This document shows positions 15,750 through 25,111 of a stretch of 64,000 nt of DNA, piece by piece. Every line of letters starts with the position of its first letter. The stretch's first letter is position 1. The notes below the pieces were generated by a model, which made no database searches, was not told the DNA's origin, and saw only the letters and a list, made by a program, of their open reading frames with translations. Position numbers and translations under genes: made by a program. Origin of the DNA: an uncultured Dysgonomonas sp. Its GTDB lineage: Bacteria; Bacteroidota; Bacteroidia; Bacteroidales; Dysgonomonadaceae. The stretch lies in assembly GCA_937995835.1 (NCBI GenBank), contig CALKIV010000003.1, positions 32,589-96,588 of the forward strand, read 5' to 3'.

Positions 15750-17768
15750 TTAATACTTCAATGTATAGCTCAACCCACCCATGAGCCAAAAACCTGGTTG
15801 AGGGATATTTCCCAAGTCATAATAATCCGTATTATACAAGTTATTCAAATTAAGATGCAGATTAAGATCTTTTATTTGATAATTCAATTTCAAGTCAAGC
15901 AATGAGAATAGTGGATAAGCTTTGGCCTGTGCCGGCTTATAATCCACATACTCGATATAACTTCCATTGCGATCTTGAAGTCTAAAGAACCAACTAGCAG
16001 ACAATCCTTTATATATTTTATGATTGAAGTTGACGGTCAATTTATGTTTAAGATAATTAAAAGCATAAAGAGAGATCAACGATTTGGAATCCAAGTCTTG
16101 AATAATATAACTATAATCGACCTTCAAATTAGCGTCCTCTCCTAATGCAGAAGTCAATTGATCAAGATTAAATTTCACTCCGGCCTCTACTCCTCGTGTA
16201 TCTATTTTACTATGATTGAGAGACCTCCACTTTTCATCTTCCGGTACATCCTTCACCCAGTCGATCATATTGCGCCCAAAAGACATAAAACCAGCCAGAT
16301 GAGCAGCAAACAGCTGATTCTTGAAATTAAATCCTAATTCTACTGATTGCACTTTTTCAGGAAATAGGTCGCTACTAGCTGCGTGTGTAGGCGTTTTATA
16401 ATATAAATCAGTGAATGTCGGCAATCGAAGAGACTTGCTCCATGAGGTGTAGATCTTCACCTTAGAGGTTGGGAAATAAGCCACACTTGTAGAGGGCAGT
16501 AATCTGAAATTATCTGAATTGAAGCTATTATTATTTAACAATAAACCTGCCGTTGCTGTAAAGCGCTTCACTTTCAAAGAATATTCTAAACCTGTATCCC
16601 AATTGGTACGAGCATCATACATTGTATATTTTCGATGAGCATCCACCATAGGTTTGCCAAGGTTAGTGCTCATTATTTCATCTTTTCTCAATTCGCTCAT
16701 CAGCGAGAAGCTTCCTACCTTCGATTGATAAGATAAAGTAAAGTTTCCTCCATAGGTATCTCCTCTGTGAAAATTCTCTCCAGCAGATGTATTTCTGACT
16801 AACTGATAGTTATCATGATGTCGATTCCAATAAATAGCCGGCGTAAATTTCAATTGCTTACCAAAGCTACCTTTGACAGTGGCTAGATAGGAAGAGATAT
16901 CTTCGTATTGATTGGGATATGCAGCTGAGTAGAAAGTATTTGCGCCATACTTCTTACTATTATAGCCCAAATTCACATCAATATTATTCTGCTCCTTCAA
17001 ATTCAATCGCGTTTGCCAAAGCAAGTTATAAAGATCATAATCACTATTATCAATATAACCTTTAGACGATTTATAGCCGACAGAAACAGAATTGATCGTA
17101 TTGCCAATGGCTAGAGCTCCACGAGTTTCAAGCGAACGATATTCGTGCATGCCTGATTCTATCTTAGCAAAGAGCTTATCAGCTACGTCTTTTTTTGTAA
17201 TAATATTTATTCCTCCCGAAAAAGCTGATGCTCCATGAATGAGTGCCGATGGACCATATAAAACTTCAATACGTTCGATGTCGGAAAGATTGATTGGGAA
17301 ATCAAGGGAATAGTGTCCTGTTTGTGCATTAGTAAGGTTGATACCATTTAACAGGATGGCGACCTGATCGAGTGAACTTCCTCTGATAGATAAGTCTGTT
17401 TGAACTCCGTGCCCACCTCGTTGCATCACATCTACGGATGCCAGATAGTTTAACAGATCATTGATACTCTGGACGGGAGCTTGCTCAATAGCAGATGCAG
17501 GAATAATGTCAATGGTGCGAGTGGCTTCGTCTAATGTCAGTTCAGACAAGGAGGCTGTCACCAAAACTTCATCCAATTCTTTTACTTGTGTTCGTGGAGC
17601 CGTCTTGCTACCCTGTGCCAGCATGGTTCCTCCTAACATACTTAAAGCACTTCCGAGAATAACTCCAATGCTTACCACCTTACCAATGCTATTAAAGGCA
17701 CTGTAAGATTTGCGTGCAAACTTCCTAAAACGGAATGACCGTTTAGAAAACAAATGTTTTTGCTTCAT
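15750..17768 (-). CDS. TonB-dependent receptor, BtuB-like
   Basis: A 672-residue outer-membrane receptor. The N-terminus is an extended signal region with a basic aromatic stretch (RSFRFRKFARKSYSAFNSIG) before the hydrophobic core; cleavage is near MLAQG (about 52). The TonB box is at about 66-71 (DEVLVT). The plug domain follows (about 75-190: DLSIRGSSLDQVAILLNGI, IERIEVLYGPSALIHGASAF, GGINIITKK). The barrel ends in LMGGLSYTLKY. Plug sequence and length resemble BtuB/vitamin B12-type receptors rather than SusC; there is no CarboxypepD_reg domain and no SusD partner. The ligand is not proven. No cobalamin riboswitch is visible in the short leader, which holds a palindrome instead. Confidence 0.85.
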   Translation of the reverse strand: MKQKHLFSKRSFRFRKFARKSYSAFNSIGKVVSIGVILGSALSMLGGTMLAQGSKTAPRTQVKELDEVLVTASLSELTLDEATRTIDIIPASAIEQAPVQSINDLLNYLASVDVMQRGGHGVQTDLSIRGSSLDQVAILLNGINLTNAQTGHYSLDFPINLSDIERIEVLYGPSALIHGASAFSGGINIITKKDVADKLFAKIESGMHEYRSLETRGALAIGNTINSVSVGYKSSKGYIDNSDYDLYNLLWQTRLNLKEQNNIDVNLGYNSKKYGANTFYSAAYPNQYEDISSYLATVKGSFGKQLKFTPAIYWNRHHDNYQLVRNTSAGENFHRGDTYGGNFTLSYQSKVGSFSLMSELRKDEIMSTNLGKPMVDAHRKYTMYDARTNWDTGLEYSLKVKRFTATAGLLLNNNSFNSDNFRLLPSTSVAYFPTSKVKIYTSWSKSLRLPTFTDLYYKTPTHAASSDLFPEKVQSVELGFNFKNQLFAAHLAGFMSFGRNMIDWVKDVPEDEKWRSLNHSKIDTRGVEAGVKFNLDQLTSALGEDANLKVDYSYIIQDLDSKSLISLYAFNYLKHKLTVNFNHKIYKGLSASWFFRLQDRNGSYIEYVDYKPAQAKAYPLFSLLDLKLNYQIKDLNLHLNLNNLYNTDYYDLGNIPQPGFWLMGGLSYTLKY

Positions 17769-17789
17769 TTTATAAAAATTAAATTAACA

Positions 17790-17808
17790 CAAAGCCACCG
17801 TGGCTTTG
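17790..17808 (-). repeat. Palindrome at the 5' end of the BtuB-like transcript
   Basis: CAAAGCCAC-C-GTGGCTTTG reads as a 9+9 base palindrome around one central base. It lies between the -7 element (17815-17822) and the start codon (17768), so it should cover the transcription start or form a hairpin at the mRNA's 5' end. Confidence 0.6.
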
Positions 17809-17814
17809 CGACAG

Positions 17815-17822
17815 CAAATGTA
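17815..17822 (-). promoter_or_regulatory. Promoter -7 element for the BtuB-like receptor gene
   Basis: TACATTTG on the minus strand, 47 bases before the start codon, matches TAnnTTTG. No good -33 TTTG was seen. Confidence 0.55.
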
Positions 17823-17879
17823 CAATTTGTTTTTACAGTTTTATAGCTTTCTTTGCATATTGAAACAAGCCCAAGTCTA

Positions 17880-18539
17880 CTAAGGTATAATATATGATTG
17901 GGTAACATCAATGGAATCAGTCCAATTGACATCAAATTTTTCGTGAAAAGTATAAATATATTTTTCTTTATCATCAGGAATCGACAAATACACTTTTCTT
18001 TGTTCATGAGAATATCTCACCTCTAACATATCATTGACAAAAGCAGGGGCATCATTTTTGTAAACCCTGATTGCTATTCGTTTTTCAAAGAAATTATGAT
18101 AAACCTTAAATATTTCAACTTGCTTGCCTGCAAATTCAGCATCTAGTGCTCGTTCCTTATATACGATATCATCTCCTAGTCTTATTGCTGTTTTGGGAGC
18201 TATATCGCCTACAAGAGGCAGTGCAAGACTAAAGGCATATCCCGAAAGATAGATTATTAACATTAGGATAGCTGCCAAGATCCTACTTTTCTTAAAAAAG
18301 ATATACCACATCCCCAGTGATAAGGAGAGATATACAGAAGCATAAAGTACAAAATCGATCTCCGTATGAATAGTAGAGAGTCCGAAGAAAGAAGCGATGA
18401 TGGCAATTGTACCAATAACGAATATTGGAATTATAATGCATCGTCGCAATATGGGGGTATTTCTTGTCAGATACCCCAAAACGAGTCCGATTGCAGGATA
18501 CAACAACAAGGAAAGTATAAATATATATTTTACATCCAT
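17880..18539 (-). CDS. Membrane protein of unknown function
   Basis: A 219-residue protein with four hydrophobic helices in the first half (about 5-25, 33-55, 60-80, 86-108), then a soluble domain of about 105 residues ending DSIDVTQSYIIP. I do not recognise the family. The soluble part has alternating strands (KQVEIFKVYHNFFEKRIAI, MLEVRYSHEQRKVYLSI). It lies 22 bases after the lipoprotein gene at 18562 on the same strand and is probably co-transcribed with it. Confidence 0.7.
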   Translation of the reverse strand: MDVKYIFILSLLLYPAIGLVLGYLTRNTPILRRCIIIPIFVIGTIAIIASFFGLSTIHTEIDFVLYASVYLSLSLGMWYIFFKKSRILAAILMLIIYLSGYAFSLALPLVGDIAPKTAIRLGDDIVYKERALDAEFAGKQVEIFKVYHNFFEKRIAIRVYKNDAPAFVNDMLEVRYSHEQRKVYLSIPDDKEKYIYTFHEKFDVNWTDSIDVTQSYIIP

Positions 18540-18561
18540 AAACTTACGCTAAATAAAGCTT

Positions 18562-19200
18562 TTACTTTTTCACCATCTGAAGATCATTGTTCTTCAGAAC
18601 ATAAGTCACTATATAATATTTATTTGAAGTAAGTTCACCGGGCGATTCTGGCAGTTGGCTACCTAAATAATCAGGTTGTGCAAAAAACTCGTCTACATAC
18701 TCATGCTCCTCATATTCTTCTTGAGGAATCACTTCAAGAACAATATAATAGGTTTCTTCGAAAACATTAGCAGCATACATAATCCTGTTGACATCTTTGT
18801 AGGTAAAACCTGTTGGGAGCATATTTTTTGCTTTTTCGATGGGTTCAGCCAGCGAAACTAGATTGAGTTTATAGGAATGTAAAGCATCTTTAGCGATATG
18901 AGAGTCCTCTCTCAGGTTCAATTCTTTACTTGGAATAAACTCCACTACAGACTTCGTTTCTCGTTGATCTTTTTCGTCTGTCAAAAGCAAATGCATACTA
19001 CTCAGCAAACTTCTTCTTGCAGTTGATCGCAAACTTACACTATCAATCTGTGCGCCATCAGCTAGTTTTAAGACTTTTTCTTGAGCACCGGTCAATCCTT
19101 CTTTTGAGTTCATGTAAATAGGCTTATCCTTACTGCAAGAAGTCAGCATAGCACCACCAATCAGCAAACCAAGAGAAGCTAGTTTTAATAAATTTCGCAT
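18562..19200 (-). CDS. Lipoprotein of unknown function
   Basis: A 212-residue lipoprotein: signal with GAMLTSC at about 16-22. The mature part contains a Ser/Arg-rich segment (SLRSTARRSLLSSMHLLL), a mixed alpha/beta middle, and an acidic EEYEEHEYVDEFF run, ending YYIVTYVLKNNDLQMVKK. No family is recognised. It is the first gene of a two-gene unit with the membrane protein at 17880. A near-consensus element TACCTTTA lies about 30 bases upstream on the minus strand. Confidence 0.7.
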   Translation of the reverse strand: MRNLLKLASLGLLIGGAMLTSCSKDKPIYMNSKEGLTGAQEKVLKLADGAQIDSVSLRSTARRSLLSSMHLLLTDEKDQRETKSVVEFIPSKELNLREDSHIAKDALHSYKLNLVSLAEPIEKAKNMLPTGFTYKDVNRIMYAANVFEETYYIVLEVIPQEEYEEHEYVDEFFAQPDYLGSQLPESPGELTSNKYYIVTYVLKNNDLQMVKK

Positions 19201-19319
19201 ACAAATATTGTCTTATTTTTATTCTGATAAAGGTAAAATTAATAATTCAAATATTCAAAACACAATCATCCATATGGTAAAATACTTGTATCTTTACAAC
19301 TTATTTTAATATTACAAGC

Positions 19320-20057
19320 ATGACAACAGACCAGCAAGATCGCATAGCGATACAAGATAACATCGACGAATTTGGTTGCCAAATAATGGAAGTTGTTGGA
19401 GACAACTATATGCCTTCGTTTTCATATACAATAGGCTTCTTTCAACAATCGGAACACCCTGAGGTGATTTGTTTTGGCCTATCACAAGAGGTGCTACAAA
19501 CGCTACTTAACAATGTGAAAGACAGAATCGAAGATGGACAAACTCTGGAAGCAGGGAAAACCTACAAAGGTTTTTTGGGAGAAGATGTGGAAGTCGCTTT
19601 TATAGAGGTCAACAAGGTCTTTTATGAAGAATATTTGGGATATGGAAAATGGTTTTATGGTAATACAGATTTTCCTGTTCTGCAATTGGTGTGGCCTGAT
19701 AAGAAGCAACACTTTCCATGGGATAAAAAATTTGACAAGCAACTAGAGTTTATTCAGCCTCTATTAGACAGAAATCTAGACTTCTGGTTTTATGAATCTA
19801 AGCAATTAGGTGTTTTTGCCACAAAAAGAGTATTAGAAGGAGCGACCGTGAAGTATGTGATCCATGACGAAGAAGGTGATTGGTTCTTTATGGAAGATGA
19901 AGATGACGACAGTGAAGAAATAGAAATGGTTAACTTAGAGCAAATTATTAAAGCAGATCCATCTCTCAACTCCATCTACTATCTACAATATGGTTGGGAA
20001 GCTTACAGAAAAGAAAAAGCAGGAGAATGGGAAGATCAAGAATCTGAATTAGAATAA
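19320..20057 (+). CDS. DUF4262-domain protein
   Basis: A 245-residue cytoplasmic protein, no signal peptide. Residues about 5-145 match the DUF4262 pattern: IDEFGCQIMEVVGDNYMPSF, then YTIGFFQQSEHPEVICFGL, and later YLGYGKWFYGNTDFPVLQLVWPD and FPWD. DUF4262 is widespread in bacteria with no known activity and is sometimes found near toxins or immunity genes. The C-terminal 70 residues are very acidic (MEDEDDDSEEIEM) and may be a small extra domain. It stands alone. Function unknown. Confidence 0.8.
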   Translation: MTTDQQDRIAIQDNIDEFGCQIMEVVGDNYMPSFSYTIGFFQQSEHPEVICFGLSQEVLQTLLNNVKDRIEDGQTLEAGKTYKGFLGEDVEVAFIEVNKVFYEEYLGYGKWFYGNTDFPVLQLVWPDKKQHFPWDKKFDKQLEFIQPLLDRNLDFWFYESKQLGVFATKRVLEGATVKYVIHDEEGDWFFMEDEDDDSEEIEMVNLEQIIKADPSLNSIYYLQYGWEAYRKEKAGEWEDQESELE

Positions 20058-20148
20058 AATAGATAGGCAAACACAATAATATATCCATTATTTTGTTGTA
20101 TATTTATACAGTGTGATTAATAGACCATACCAACATAAACAGTGGAAT

Positions 20149-20784
20149 ATGAAAACAGCACCTATCTTATTCTCAGCCATCTGGCTAATTTTTATCGGGC
20201 TCACTTCTTGTTCAGAAGAAAGTATTCATCCTGAAGACAACTTTTACACCACAATATTTAGTGTATATGAATGTAATGAAGATTACTCAGAAAAGTCGGC
20301 TTCAGCTGCATTTGTGTCTATTGATGCTGAAATAAGCATTTGGAGTGCTAATAGAACAGAAGGTAAAATTAGCTATAAACTTGTTGATATTCTGAAAACA
20401 GGCGAAGATGGGAAGGCTGTGTACAAACACAATATGCCCATGCTTTATTATTCAGTGCAAAAGTATAATGAGGACTATAAATTGATGAGCAATATCATAT
20501 CTCCTCTAGAGGCTGAACGGACATTGGCAAATAAGTTTCAAGTAGAAGGAATATTTTCCTCTGAAGAAGATCTTCAAAACAGCAAAAAATATAACTTACC
20601 ACATTTGGCTAAAGGATATAGGCCCAAAATAGGGAATGTCAAACTCAGAGATTTGAACAACGACGACGTCATTGACCTAAAAGACTCTGTCGATAAGATT
20701 CCAGTATACAATTGGACTCAAAAACCAAATGAAGAAACTGTCTACATCGCCATTGATCTTCTTTCGGCTAATAAAGTAAAGTAG
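20149..20784 (+). CDS. Lipoprotein of unknown function
   Basis: A 211-residue lipoprotein from the chosen ATG at 20149 (MKTAPILFSAIW, lipobox LTSC). The frame is open from a GTG at 20113, but the extra 12 residues precede a normal signal peptide and are unlikely. The mature protein carries an all-beta stretch and, near the C-terminus, GNVKLRDLNNDDVIDLKDS, which resembles a calcium-binding dockerin/EF-hand-like loop (D-x-N-x-D-x-I-D). No family recognised. Confidence 0.7.
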   Translation: MKTAPILFSAIWLIFIGLTSCSEESIHPEDNFYTTIFSVYECNEDYSEKSASAAFVSIDAEISIWSANRTEGKISYKLVDILKTGEDGKAVYKHNMPMLYYSVQKYNEDYKLMSNIISPLEAERTLANKFQVEGIFSSEEDLQNSKKYNLPHLAKGYRPKIGNVKLRDLNNDDVIDLKDSVDKIPVYNWTQKPNEETVYIAIDLLSANKVK

Positions 20785-20898
20785 GCTATGAATCAGTTTT
20801 TTACAAAATAGGTAAAACCAAACAACTATAAATATTCTTTAGGTTCCTACTTTTTTTGTAGCTTGCATCTCTATTAAGTTGCATTATAAATAATATAC

Positions 20899-21618
20899 AT
20901 GAGTTTCAGAGATCTAGTTTTACCCCAAATAGGAGAAAACAATCACGAAAAAAGAAGAGAATGGGTGATTAACCAGCTAGAAGCCCTACCCCAAGGCATC
21001 CGTTTGCTTGATGCGGGAGCTGGAACACAACAGTTCAAAAAGTACTGCTCTCACCTCCAGTATATAGCTCAAGATTTTGCAGCTTATGTGCCATCCGATG
21101 ATATTGTCGGACTTCAAAATGATCAATGGAACTATGGTGAACTAGATATTATTTCTGACATAACCAACATCCCTGAGCCAGATGCTAGTTTTGATGCTAT
21201 CTTATGCTCTGAGGTATTGGAACACCTGCCAGATCCTAATGCAGCCCTCAAGGAATTTAGCCGTTTACTAAAAAAGGGAGGAGTATTAATTATCACTGCT
21301 CCATTTTGCTCTTTAACCCATCAAGCTCCTTATTTTTTCTCTACAGGATTCAGCAAATTCTATTACCAAGATTGCCTCAATTTATTAGGTTTCGAAGAGA
21401 TTGACTCAGTCTCTAATGGCACTTTCTTCGAGTATCTTGCTCAAGAAGCCCGAAGGGTAAACAGCACTTCTATAAAATATACCGGGAAAGGACTTAGCAT
21501 CTTTCAGAAGATAATAACAACTCTTTTCATTCGCCTTTTAGCTTCCAAAGCAAAAAAAGATAAAGGCTCTGACGAGCTACTCTGCTATGGATATTTTGTA
21601 AAAGCAAGAAAAGCATAA
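20899..21618 (+). CDS. Class I SAM-dependent methyltransferase
   Basis: A 239-residue soluble protein with a Methyltransf_11-type Rossmann fold. Motif I is LLDAGAGTQQFK at about 38-49 (SAM-binding glycine loop). The acidic segment SDITNIPEPDASFDAILCSE and motif EVLEHLPDPNAALKEFSRLL follow, then KKGGVLIITAPF. The substrate is not evident. The region after about 170 is charged and may recognise the substrate. It lies 96 bases upstream of mfd; the mfd promoter between them argues for separate transcription. Confidence 0.85.
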   Translation: MSFRDLVLPQIGENNHEKRREWVINQLEALPQGIRLLDAGAGTQQFKKYCSHLQYIAQDFAAYVPSDDIVGLQNDQWNYGELDIISDITNIPEPDASFDAILCSEVLEHLPDPNAALKEFSRLLKKGGVLIITAPFCSLTHQAPYFFSTGFSKFYYQDCLNLLGFEEIDSVSNGTFFEYLAQEARRVNSTSIKYTGKGLSIFQKIITTLFIRLLASKAKKDKGSDELLCYGYFVKARKA

Positions 21619-21658
21619 AACGAAAAGGTGCTTTCTTTTTCAGATGAGTAAGAGGATG

Positions 21659-21690
21659 TTTGCCCAAAACTGCAGAATATTGTAATTTTG
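21659..21690 (+). promoter_or_regulatory. Promoter of mfd (TTTG-N20-TAATTTTG)
   Basis: TTTG at 21659-21662 and TAATTTTG at 21683-21690 are separated by 20 bases, an excellent fit to the Bacteroidota -33/-7 promoter. Transcription should begin just after 21690. Confidence 0.75.
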
Positions 21691-21714
21691 CAAACCAAAC
21701 ATAAAATCATCGTC

Positions 21715-24700
21715 GTGGAATTAAAGCAACTTCAGGCACTGTTTAACAATCATAAGAATATAGCTCCTATCTTAAAATTGTTGAATGGCAAACTCCAAAA
21801 TATATATCTAAAAGGATTAAGAGGCTCGGCTGATGCTATGATAGCCTCTACCCTTTTTCTGAAAAGTGATAACAACTTCATTTTTGTATTAAATGAAGAA
21901 GAACTCGCTGGTTACTTCTATCACGATTTACTTCAGATACTAGACTCTGATGCTGTCCTTTTCTTCCCTTCTGCATACAAAAGAGCCATCAAGTATGGAC
22001 AGGTTGATGCTTCGCATGAGATTTTACGCACCGAAGTGATGACTCGCATGCAAGGTGACAAGCGTTTTATTATGGTTACCTATCCTGAAGCTTTGGCTGA
22101 AAAGGTGGTAGCAAAAGAGATTTTAGAAAAAAACACCTTACATATAAAGGTAGACGAGGAAGTTGATAGAGGTTTCGTTTCTGAGATGCTTGATGAATTT
22201 GGTTTCGAGTATGTAGATTATGTATACGAACCGGGGCAATATGCTGTGAGAGGAAGTATCATTGATGTATTCTCTTTTTCAAGCGATCTACCTTATCGAA
22301 TTGACTTTTTTGGAGATGAAGTTAGCACAATTCGCACGTTTAATATAGAAACACAACTTTCGGATCTGAAGCTAGAGGCTGTTCAGATCATTCCTAATAT
22401 TCATGAGAAAGATTTAGACAAGGAGCCTATTCTTAAACTATTATCGAACGATACAATCCTTGCCTTTGAAGATTTTGCTTGGACTGCCGAAAAGATTGAT
22501 GCCAACTACAATGATACTACAATCTTAGACAACCCTGAATATGAGCAAAACTTTCAAGACAAACTGATTAATAGGGCTGAATTTATAAACTTATCTACAG
22601 ATTTCAAGCACCTACATTTTGGAACAAAAGCATATCACACGCCTGATGCTGTAATTGAATTTGCGACTGACCTACAACCAAGTTTTCACAAAAACTTCGA
22701 TTTGGTAGCAGAAACATTTCAGTCTTATCAGAATAAAGGATACCAGATTTATATTCTTAGCGATAGCAAAAAACAGCATGCCAGAATACAGTCAATATTT
22801 GAAGACAGGGAAGACAACATCACTTTCGAACCCGTTGTTAAAACCTTATCGCAAGGATTTATTGATGACACACTAAAAGTTTGTTGTTTCACTGACCATC
22901 AAATCTTCGATCGTTATCATAAATACAATCTAAAGTCCGATAAAGTAAAATCGGGAAAATTTGCACTTTCTCTCAAGGAATTGCAACAGTTTCAGATTGG
23001 AGACTATGTGGTGCATATCGATCATGGAGTTGGACAGTTTGGAGGTCTCATGCGTTCGGACATCAATGGCAAAATGCAAGAGCTGATCAAATTGACCTAT
23101 CTCAATGGTGATACCATCTTTGTATCCATCCACTCACTACATAAAATCTCTAAATATAGAGGGAAAGAGGGTGAACCTCCACGCATCAATAAACTAGGTA
23201 CAGGTGCATGGAACAAGATGAAAGAGCGAACAAAATCGAAAGTAAAAGATATTGCTCGCGATTTGATCAAACTGTACGCACAACGAAGAGAAGAAAAAGG
23301 GTTTCAATTTGCTCCAGATACGTATCTACAAAATGAGTTAGAAGCATCTTTTGTATACGAAGACACCCCCGATCAGATGAAGGCTACTGCTGATGTGAAA
23401 GCTGATATGGAAAGAGAAAAACCTATGGATAGGCTGATCTGCGGTGATGTCGGTTTTGGAAAAACAGAAGTAGCCATTCGTGCAGCTTTCAAAGCTGTGG
23501 CAGATGGCAAACAAGTAGCTGTGCTAGTGCCTACTACCGTATTGGCCTATCAGCATTTTCAAACATTTTCTGAGCGATTGAAAAATTTTCCGTGTAAAAT
23601 AGATTACATCAGCCGTGCCAGAACTGCAAAGCAGATAAAGGACACTTTAGCAAAGCTAAAAGCAGGTGAAATAGACATTCTTATTGGAACACATCGCATA
23701 GTGGGCAAAGATGTGGAGTTTAAAGATGTTGGGCTGATGATTATAGATGAGGAACAAAAGTTTGGCGTGTCAGTCAAAGAGAAACTCAGACAGATGAAAG
23801 TGAATATCGATACGCTTACACTAACTGCAACTCCAATTCCACGAACCTTGCAGTTTTCATTAATGGGTGCACGAGATATGTCTGTGATAACCACTCCCCC
23901 ACCCAATCGATACCCTATACAGACTGAGGTACACACTTCTGATTCTGATATTATCAGAGAAGCTATTGAATTTGAAATGAGCCGAAATGGGCAAGTCTTT
24001 CTCATCAATAACAGAATACGAAATATTCACGAAGTGGAGGCAATGGTGAAACGAGAAGTGCCTGACGCACGTGTTGCTATCGGTCATGGACAAATGGATC
24101 CTGCAAAACTGGAGGGTATCATTATGGATTTTATCAATCATGAATATGATGTGCTGATCGCGACTTCCATTGTGGAGTCTGGAATTGACATTCCTAATGC
24201 GAATACAATTATCATAAATAATGCAAATCACTTTGGATTGAGCGACTTGCACCAATTGAGAGGGCGTGTAGGACGTAGTAACAGAAAAGCATTTGCGTAT
24301 CTGTTAGCTCCTCCTTTACATACCTTGACTGATGAAGCAAGAAGACGTCTACAAGCAATTGAAAACTTTTCAGAGTTGGGGCATGGTATTCATATTGCAA
24401 TGCAAGATTTGGATATACGTGGGGCTGGGAATATGCTTGGAGCTGAACAAAGTGGATTTATAGCTGACCTTGGTTATGAGGTTTATCAAAAAATATTAAC
24501 TGAGGCTGTAAACGAATTGAAACACGAGGAGTTTTCTGATATTTATTTTGAATCTAAAGATGGAAGCAAAATAGAAGGCGATAACTTTGTAGAAGATGTG
24601 CAAATAGAAAGTGATCTCGAACTCTTATTCTCTGCTCAATATATTCCGAATGATTCTGAAAGGATCATGCTATATCGAGAGCTTGACAACATGAATAACG

Positions 24701-25056
24701 AAGAAGAAATTCAGTCTTTCACGGCTCGTCTCAGAGATAGATTCGGCGAAATTCCTAACGAAGGCAAAGAGTTGATTCGTGTGGTTAGTCTCCGTACTTT
24801 AGCTAAACAGCTAGGTATAGAAAAAGTAGTTTTGAAGAAAAAGAAGATGAATCTACACCTGATCAATGATACAGACTCACCTTACTATCAGTCCAAAGCT
24901 TTTGACAAACTACTCAGCTTTATCCAAGATAATCATCGCCTATGCGAATTGAGAGAGGTAAACGACAAACGATCCGTTAGTATTAAAAATATCGCAACAG
25001 TGGAACAAGCTTGTGAGATATTAAAGAACATTTCGCTAAAAGAGGTTTTAAACTAA
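21715..25056 (+). CDS. mfd: Transcription-repair coupling factor
   Basis: A DNA translocase that removes RNA polymerase stalled at DNA damage and recruits UvrA; 1113 residues from the chosen start. Domain order: UvrB-homology region (about 1-330); RNA-polymerase-interacting CarD-like domain around 420-480 (FQIGDYVVHIDHGVGQFGGL); helicase motor with Walker A GDVGFGKT (577-584) and DEEQKFG box; second RecA lobe with SIVESGIDIPNANTIII and QLRGRVGR; C-terminal D7 domain. The longest frame opens at a TTG at 21688, but that codon overlaps the promoter's -7 element, so the first usable start is the GTG at 21715 (MELKQLQALF). Confidence 0.96.
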   Translation: MELKQLQALFNNHKNIAPILKLLNGKLQNIYLKGLRGSADAMIASTLFLKSDNNFIFVLNEEELAGYFYHDLLQILDSDAVLFFPSAYKRAIKYGQVDASHEILRTEVMTRMQGDKRFIMVTYPEALAEKVVAKEILEKNTLHIKVDEEVDRGFVSEMLDEFGFEYVDYVYEPGQYAVRGSIIDVFSFSSDLPYRIDFFGDEVSTIRTFNIETQLSDLKLEAVQIIPNIHEKDLDKEPILKLLSNDTILAFEDFAWTAEKIDANYNDTTILDNPEYEQNFQDKLINRAEFINLSTDFKHLHFGTKAYHTPDAVIEFATDLQPSFHKNFDLVAETFQSYQNKGYQIYILSDSKKQHARIQSIFEDREDNITFEPVVKTLSQGFIDDTLKVCCFTDHQIFDRYHKYNLKSDKVKSGKFALSLKELQQFQIGDYVVHIDHGVGQFGGLMRSDINGKMQELIKLTYLNGDTIFVSIHSLHKISKYRGKEGEPPRINKLGTGAWNKMKERTKSKVKDIARDLIKLYAQRREEKGFQFAPDTYLQNELEASFVYEDTPDQMKATADVKADMEREKPMDRLICGDVGFGKTEVAIRAAFKAVADGKQVAVLVPTTVLAYQHFQTFSERLKNFPCKIDYISRARTAKQIKDTLAKLKAGEIDILIGTHRIVGKDVEFKDVGLMIIDEEQKFGVSVKEKLRQMKVNIDTLTLTATPIPRTLQFSLMGARDMSVITTPPPNRYPIQTEVHTSDSDIIREAIEFEMSRNGQVFLINNRIRNIHEVEAMVKREVPDARVAIGHGQMDPAKLEGIIMDFINHEYDVLIATSIVESGIDIPNANTIIINNANHFGLSDLHQLRGRVGRSNRKAFAYLLAPPLHTLTDEARRRLQAIENFSELGHGIHIAMQDLDIRGAGNMLGAEQSGFIADLGYEVYQKILTEAVNELKHEEFSDIYFESKDGSKIEGDNFVEDVQIESDLELLFSAQYIPNDSERIMLYRELDNMNNEEEIQSFTARLRDRFGEIPNEGKELIRVVSLRTLAKQLGIEKVVLKKKKMNLHLINDTDSPYYQSKAFDKLLSFIQDNHRLCELREVNDKRSVSIKNIATVEQACEILKNISLKEVLN

Positions 25057-25060
25057 AAAA

Positions 25061-25094
25061 AACAGGGAGCAGACTATGAAGTCTGCTCCCTGTT
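25061..25094. terminator. Bidirectional terminator between mfd and the DPP IV gene
   Basis: A perfect 15-base stem AACAGGGAGCAGACT / AGTCTGCTCCCTGTT with loop ATGA, flanked by an A-run on the left and a T-run on the right, so it can end transcripts from both sides. Confidence 0.93.
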
Positions 25095-25111
25095 TTTTTA
25101 CTTGAATGATC

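Noticed and set aside
17769..17880. Cobalamin riboswitch in front of the BtuB-like gene
   Set aside because: The 112-base gap is too short and contains no B12-box-like sequence; only a palindrome and a -7 element are seen.
23604..24400. Several antisense open frames within mfd
   Set aside because: All are opposite to conserved helicase motifs and have no coding-like composition.
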